Assembly (NCBI GenBank): GCA_014529385.2
Contig: CM043953.1
Location: 98,582,842 to 98,646,841, forward strand
Length of the DNA: 64,000 bases
Origin: Adiantum capillus-veneris
Lineage: Eukaryota; Streptophyta; Polypodiopsida; Polypodiales; Pteridaceae
Reading direction: 5' to 3'
A program made the position numbers and the translations under genes. How positions within the stretch are numbered: position 1 is the stretch's first letter; every line of letters begins with the position of its first letter. Positions 59,038 through 64,000 of the stretch are shown piece after piece. The notes below the pieces were generated by a model, which did no database searches, had not been told where the DNA came from, and worked only from the letters and a program-made list of their open reading frames with translations.

Positions 59038-60250
59038 ATAGCACACTCAGCTCCAAGCCTAGGACTCAAGGGTACAATCGGGGTGTCGAGGCTCCAATAT
59101 GCAGGGAGGGTGCAAATGTGCGGTGCTAGACTCAAGACTCAAGGCGCTAGACCATAGAAAGCGGATGATGATCTGATGTACCATGCTGGAACCAACCACA
59201 CGTGTATGTATCATAAAGAGCCACCAACGGCTAGCAAAATATCCCAATCCAGCTAAGCCTATCTCCAAACTACGGTGGTGGTGGTCTACTCGACCACCAC
59301 CCGTATCACTACCACGTGTCATTGCCCCAGCGAGAGTCCGTCTAGTGTAAACTCCAGTCAAACTGTAACTAACTGCCCTTCTTGTGCCAGTGGCATTGTA
59401 GCCCTGCTACAGTTCACCCACTGGGATTGGATTGCCCTTCATCTTCCCGCAGATGCGTAGTCGAAGGGGTGTCGTCTCTGTAGAATTCGTTGCTAGAACT
59501 CATGTGTGCAACAGACTAGATCTTCAAAACTAGTCTTCAAGTGGATCACCTATCCTTGATACTTGCAAGAAAATATATTATAAAAAGAAACAATGTATTT
59601 TATGTTTATCGATGAAAATACGTCTAGTACACCCGTATTATATGTCCCATCCCGTAACATAGCTACTATGGTTACAAGAGGCCTAAAAGAAGAGCCTCAA
59701 AAGCTAACGCTTCTAAAAGCAAATGCTCCCCAAAAACTGGTGCTAAATCTGGCCCAAAGTTGTCGTTGTTGTTCGTACATGCCACGTCAACAACTTGTGC
59801 TGGTCAGCCTGCCACATCAGCATCTTCGCAAGTCCCTTGTTTTTGGCCCTTCGTCTCTTGTCATTAATGGCTTACCTGCCTGCCATGCCATCCCACGTCA
59901 ACAACTTGTGACACGTACTTGGAAGATTCACAATGCTTTTCATGTGAGTCTATTAAAACCTTTTAAAGGTGGTGCTAGAGGACAAGGAGCCCGAGAAGCA
60001 ACTACAAGTAGAACGAAATATTAAGGTCCTTCTCGTCCATCTGCTTTGCATCATCAAGAGCTTGATAATTCTTGAACTTGGCCAAATATCTGTGGACCAG
60101 CTTACCCTTCACTTTCCTTTCTTTGTGTGCTAGGACCTGCTCAAGTAACCAAATACTTCTCACATACTAGAGCTTTACCTTGTGCAAAGATAAAAACACA
60201 CATAATGCAAAAGTGACTGGTAAAGACAGCTAGTCTAAATAAGACAATAA
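59038..60250. other. Gypsy debris: LTR fragment and integrase/chromodomain pieces
   Basis: About 59640-59907 has LTR-like CCACGTCAACAACTTGTG repeats and ends caacttgtgaca. Directly after it the plus strand reads WKIHNAFHVSLLKPFKGG (59930-59985), the integrase C-terminal text. 60024-60160 resembles the chromodomain-coding stretch at 37020-37150, on the minus strand. 59038-59600 shows nothing I recognise. Confidence 0.6.
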
Positions 60251-60641
60251 CGTTTTAAGAATCAATTGGCAGTACAAACACTGACCACATCGTATATAAA
60301 GCTGAACAGGTGGATTTAGCTTGAGCCTTAGGAGCCATCTTAAATCTCAAGACTTCCAGAACTACCAATGGAAAGTCAGATGTGGTAAAATATGCTTTCC
60401 TTGGCCAAGCAAAACAGAAACACAAGCAATGACACAGCTCTAAAATCCAAGCACAAAATCCAAGATACCTATTGCCCATCTTATTTTCCATCCAAACTAT
60501 TGCTCTGCACAGGTGACAATAAACTAGATCCACGTTCTTATCATAAAAACATAATGTGCAGCAAAGAGAACTCATGCAACATCTCTTGAATACATATTAT
60601 TGCAGAGAACCTTATCTCTCAAGTAGAACAGCCAGTAGTCA

Positions 60642-62099
60642 CTATCCAGTGGCTTCAGCAGGAACCTCGAGCTCCATTGCAGCTCTCTCGCGAATTCTTC
60701 TTTCCATCTCAGGCCTAAAATGTCGAATCAAGCCCTGCACTGGCCAAGCTGCAGCATCACCAAGAGCACAAATGGTGTGCCCCTCAATCTGCTTCGTCAA
60801 CTCCCATAACATGTCTATCTCCTCCAGGACTGCTTTTCCAGCTTTCATCCTTTCCATCATCATCCACAACCACCCTGTGCCCTCCCTGCATGGTGTGCAT
60901 TGACCACAGCTTTCATGCTTGTAGAAATAAGAAAGGCGTGCAATTGCATCCACCACATCAGTGGACTTGTCCATCACAATCACGGCCGCAGTTCCGAGTC
61001 CAGTTTGTGCAGCCTTGAGTGCATCAAAATCCATCAATATGTCATCACACACATTTTTTGGAATGAGAGGCACCGAGGAACCTCCAGGTATAATGGCTAA
61101 AAGGTTGTCCCATCCACCTCTTACTCCTCCTGCATGCCTCTCAATAAGCTCCCGAAGAGGGATACTCATCTCCTCTTCCACTGTACAAGGTGTATTGACA
61201 TGCCCTGATATGCAGAAAAGCTTAGTGCCTGAATTATTCTTGCGACCAAAGCTAGCAAACCATTCTGGACCTCTTCGCAAAATGGTCGGAGACACCGCCA
61301 CTGTTTCCACATTTGTCACAGTGCTAGGGCAACCGTATAAACCTGTATTTGCTGGGAAAGGAGGCTTTAATCTAGGCTTTCCTTGCTTTCCTTCCAAACT
61401 TTCCAGAAGCGCTGTCTCTTCTCCACAAATGTAAGCTCCTGCCCCAAAATGCACGTGCACATCAAAATCATGGCCACTTCCGCAGGCATTGTTGCCAATA
61501 TAGCCAGCCTCATAAGCTTCTTTTACAGCCTTTTCCAAGTTCTTTCTCTCATTGACGTACTCCCCTCGAATATAGATGTAAGCTGCACGGGCACGCATAG
61601 CCACGCCTGCAATCAGGCAGCCCTCAACGAGCTTGTGAGGGTCATGCCTCATAATTTCACGGTCCTTGCAAGTTCCAGGCTCACTTTCATCAGCATTAAC
61701 AACCAAATAAGAAGGGCGGCCATCAGAAACTTTGGGCATAAAAGACCATTTGAGGCCAGAGGGGAAACCAGCACCACCGCGTCCCCGAAGCCCAGACTTT
61801 TTCATTTCATTAATGATCCAATCAGGGCCCTTAAGCACAAGATCCTTTGTTCTGTGCCAATCTCCCCGCGCAAGGGCACCTTTGAGAAAGGGGTCATGCT
61901 TGCCATACAAATTTGTGAAAATACGGTCCTCATCTTTGAGATTACCAAAATGGGTTTTCTCTGGCGGAGGGGAAGGGGGTGGGGCAGGGGGGGTTGGAGA
62001 GCTGGCCGCTTGAGTGACAGTACTTCCTGCTTGGGTGCTGAGCCATCTGCCCCTCGAAAGCTTGCGTGCGTGAAGAGCAATGTTTCCGACGTTTCTCAT
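60642..62099 (-). CDS. NDUFV1: NADH dehydrogenase [ubiquinone] flavoprotein 1 (complex I 51 kDa subunit), mitochondrial
   Basis: A 485-residue protein that takes electrons from NADH through FMN and an iron-sulfur cluster (N3) at the tip of mitochondrial complex I. The ATG at 62099 is chosen because an in-frame TAG lies just upstream; a longer reading would need a TTG. Residues 1-23 are rich in Arg with Ser and no acids, like a mitochondrial presequence; a Pro-rich linker follows (about 35-47). Then come the glycine-rich nucleotide loop (105-118, [14 protein letters not shown]), the FMN/NADH segment (219-231, [13 protein letters not shown]) and the 4Fe-4S cysteines 398, 401, 404 ([12 protein letters not shown]) and 444 (HTICALGD). 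Length fits plant homologues. The coding region has no introns or breaks and looks functional. Confidence 0.97.
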   Translation of the reverse strand: MRNVGNIALHARKLSRGRWLSTQAGSTVTQAASSPTPPAPPPSPPPEKTHFGNLKDEDRIFTNLYGKHDPFLKGALARGDWHRTKDLVLKGPDWIINEMKKSGLRGRGGAGFPSGLKWSFMPKVSDGRPSYLVVNADESEPGTCKDREIMRHDPHKLVEGCLIAGVAMRARAAYIYIRGEYVNERKNLEKAVKEAYEAGYIGNNACGSGHDFDVHVHFGAGAYICGEETALLESLEGKQGKPRLKPPFPANTGLYGCPSTVTNVETVAVSPTILRRGPEWFASFGRKNNSGTKLFCISGHVNTPCTVEEEMSIPLRELIERHAGGVRGGWDNLLAIIPGGSSVPLIPKNVCDDILMDFDALKAAQTGLGTAAVIVMDKSTDVVDAIARLSYFYKHESCGQCTPCREGTGWLWMMMERMKAGKAVLEEIDMLWELTKQIEGHTICALGDAAAWPVQGLIRHFRPEMERRIRERAAMELEVPAEATG

Positions 62100-62330
62100 C
62101 AGATCCAACTCCTACATTTCATCGACATGAGCAAGAATCAAAACTGAAGGTACATACTGCAGACGATCTGAAACCGCTTAGCAACGAACCCTACCCCTCA
62201 AGTTCTGCAGGGCGGCGAAAACCAGAACATTGAAAGGTCGAGCGCAGAGACGTACCTTGTCTTCAGGCACATGCGTCCCCCGCGAGAGAGCGCCTCCCCG
62301 ACAAAGCACCTGTTTTGAACCCAGAAAGAA
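62100..62330 (-). promoter_or_regulatory. 5' leader of NDUFV1, possible leader intron
   Basis: The minus strand has a good splice donor (AAG|GTACGT at 62256/62255) and two candidate acceptors before the ATG (ctgcag at 62157-62162, and tgtag at 62112-62116). A leader intron of about 99 or 144 bp is possible. A short minus ORF here (62381-62178) is not supported as a gene. Confidence 0.3.
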
Positions 62331-63440
62331 ATGCACCAACACATAAAGCAAGACTTGGGTGGCAAAGTATAGCCTCGTCACAGGGATCTAGGGCCCAAAT
62401 TTGGGGGCGCGAGGCGGTTTTAATCTCAATCGTTGGATGTGAACATAGCGGGTGAATTTAATTGATGGTAGCAACATAAACATGGTACTTAGTTAACTTG
62501 GCATGAACAATACTTTTGCAAGAGAGAGAGTTTAGAGAACATGACAATAGTTGAGGACCGGATTCATACGGAGCCGGTCCCCCCTCCAATAGGCATTTAT
62601 ATTATAGTTTCTCCCATCAAGAGAGACTTGATACAATACAATCTTTGTGTTCCTTGTGACCTAGGTGATGCAAAAAAGATGAAAAGCTTCATGCATCACA
62701 AACATAACATAAACTTTGTAGAAAGCATTAACTATCCCCAGCCTCAGTCCTAAGGCCTCAAACACCATCGAAGGTGGAGAGAGCTAGCGGGGAATGAGGG
62801 TAGGGAAGAGGAAGAAGAAATATTCCATATGAGAAAGAAATAGTTCCTCACTTATCATCACTTTTTTTGCTAGCATACATAATAGCACAGTAATGAAGAT
62901 GGAGAACATGGTAAGCCTAAGCATTGAAGCATGGCTCTTGGTTGGATTTGCATTCCATAGCCAAGAGTGTTGGTGTAGGCTCTCACTTCTCACAAGCTTT
63001 GAGAAGGAGGTGGAGTTCCTCACCTTTCACCGAGTGAGAATGGATCCACAAAATGAGTGTGTGTGTGTGGTGTATATCCCCCTAGCACCCCCCCTTCCTT
63101 ACTTGGGGCGAGTTGCAACTTTTCCACATGCTGCAAGCTCATTGGACCCTTCTCCCCTTAGCCAATCACATGCAGCATGCAGTCAAGTACATGGGTAGTC
63201 TTTTGACAAGTGTCCTCCTTACCCCTTAGAGAGAGAGAGAGCTTGAAAATATCTAGATATTTGTTGGATGGAACTAGAAGCTCATTGGACCCCTCTTTAC
63301 CCCAACCAATAGCATTCAAGCACACCATGTGGTTAAGCTTAGTGAGAGTCTGACATGTGTTCCATGTGCCCTTTTAGAAAAGGGGTGCCCTTTGGGTGAG
63401 TGGAAGGTTAGGTCAAAGATTCCCCTAACTTTGGGACTTC
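62331..63440. other. No gene recognised upstream of NDUFV1
   Basis: Short ORFs only, with a GT run near 63057-63069 and a GA run near 63228-63241. The NDUFV1 promoter should lie in the first few hundred bases, but I see no clear TATA box. Confidence 0.4.
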
Positions 63441-63630
63441 CATGCATAAGAAGCTTCTCAAGCAACTTCCTCATTAAGTTTGTAGGGTCTCTTTTTTACT
63501 CAAGCACCTTACCCCCCATGTATAGGAAGCTTCTCAAGCAACTTCCTCATTAAGTTTGTAGGGTCTCTTTTTTACTCAAGCACCTTACCCCCATGCATAG
63601 GAAGCTTCTTAAGCACCTTCCTCATTAAGT
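63441..63630. repeat. 75-76 bp tandem repeat, about 2.5 copies
   Basis: Units start catg(c/t)ata(a/g)gaagcttct at 63441, 63517 and 63592 and are almost identical through cctcattaagt. Confidence 0.9.
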
Positions 63631-64000
63631 ATGACAAGTACCTCAAGTACCTTAGTCATCAAGCTGTTGGAATTAGGGTTGCAGAGAAACACACACAGCT
63701 TGGAGAAGAGGAAGGAAGCTCAAGGCACACAATAGAGAGTGTGTTACTTAGTGTGCAATGGAAAGATAGATAGCCCTAGAGTGATAGGAGTATATACAAT
63801 GCACGGGAGAAAAACCTCTTAAAGAGGGAAAAAATGCCCCGACGGTCCTAGTGTGTTCACACACATCACTACCACATGTATATGGTAACAAATCCCCCCT
63901 GGAGTGATGCAGTGAACGAGAGCTGGCACATGAGTAAAGGGAAGTGCCATGTCCTGAGGACATGATCAGTCCACAAAGGGGAGTAAGCCCAAAGCTTTGC
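63631..64000. other. Unassigned right end, possibly an LTR start
   Basis: A TGTTGGAATTAGGG sequence at about 63664 resembles the start of some plant LTRs, but its end is outside the window, so this is only a possibility. Confidence 0.2.

Noticed and set aside
61383-62147. 254-residue plus-strand ORF opposite NDUFV1
   Set aside because: It is an antisense shadow of a strongly recognised gene and shows no known domain.
62178-62381. 67-residue minus ORF upstream of NDUFV1
   Set aside because: Lies in the probable 5' leader across a candidate intron; no support as a gene.

Overview
This is nuclear DNA from a land plant. It holds one clearly intact gene (mitochondrial complex I NDUFV1), decayed PPR and LRR genes, dense microsatellites, and nested Ty3/gypsy LTR retrotransposons with plant-type primer-binding sites (TGGTATCAGAGC). 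The style of the PPR relics (GKRVH...ALVDMYAKCG) and the retroelement load suggest a fern or similar seed-free plant. That is inference only; no sequence here proves the species.

Layout. 1-10131: two ~2.5 kb direct repeats flank a minus-strand retroelement. It has an RG-rich first ORF and a frameshifted reverse transcriptase carrying the boxes GIPMG and FRFMDD. It is neither a Ty3 nor a Ty1 RT; its boxes recall a GIPMG-type, Penelope-like RT group. 10132-17150: broken host-like genes, namely PPR fragments and an LRR gene split head-to-head by an inversion. 17155-23540: unassigned ORF debris, a decayed histone H3-like gene (H3-like N-terminus, long unrelated linker, H3 fold remnant at the C-terminus), and a ~250 bp foldback. 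23540-26455: microsatellites and unassigned DNA.

26456-60150 is a retrotransposon pile-up. Element A (plus strand, gag to chromodomain) is split by a 3.1 kb non-autonomous LTR element with a 5 bp target duplication. Element B (minus strand, 7.46 kb, target duplication ACGAC) carries a reversed solo LTR of family C. A mosaic of further minus-strand copies (C, D, E, F, G) follows, with a second solo LTR C (target duplication GCTGA), a TRIM-like 0.5 kb element, and a reversed LTR of family A. 60642-62099: NDUFV1 on the minus strand with an uninterrupted coding region. 62100-64000: its upstream region, then low-complexity and tandem-repeat DNA.

Apart from NDUFV1 nothing here looks like a working cellular gene. 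The chief interests are the unusual RT element at the left, the histone H3-like relic, the relation between non-autonomous and autonomous LTR families, and short motifs shared across otherwise different LTRs.
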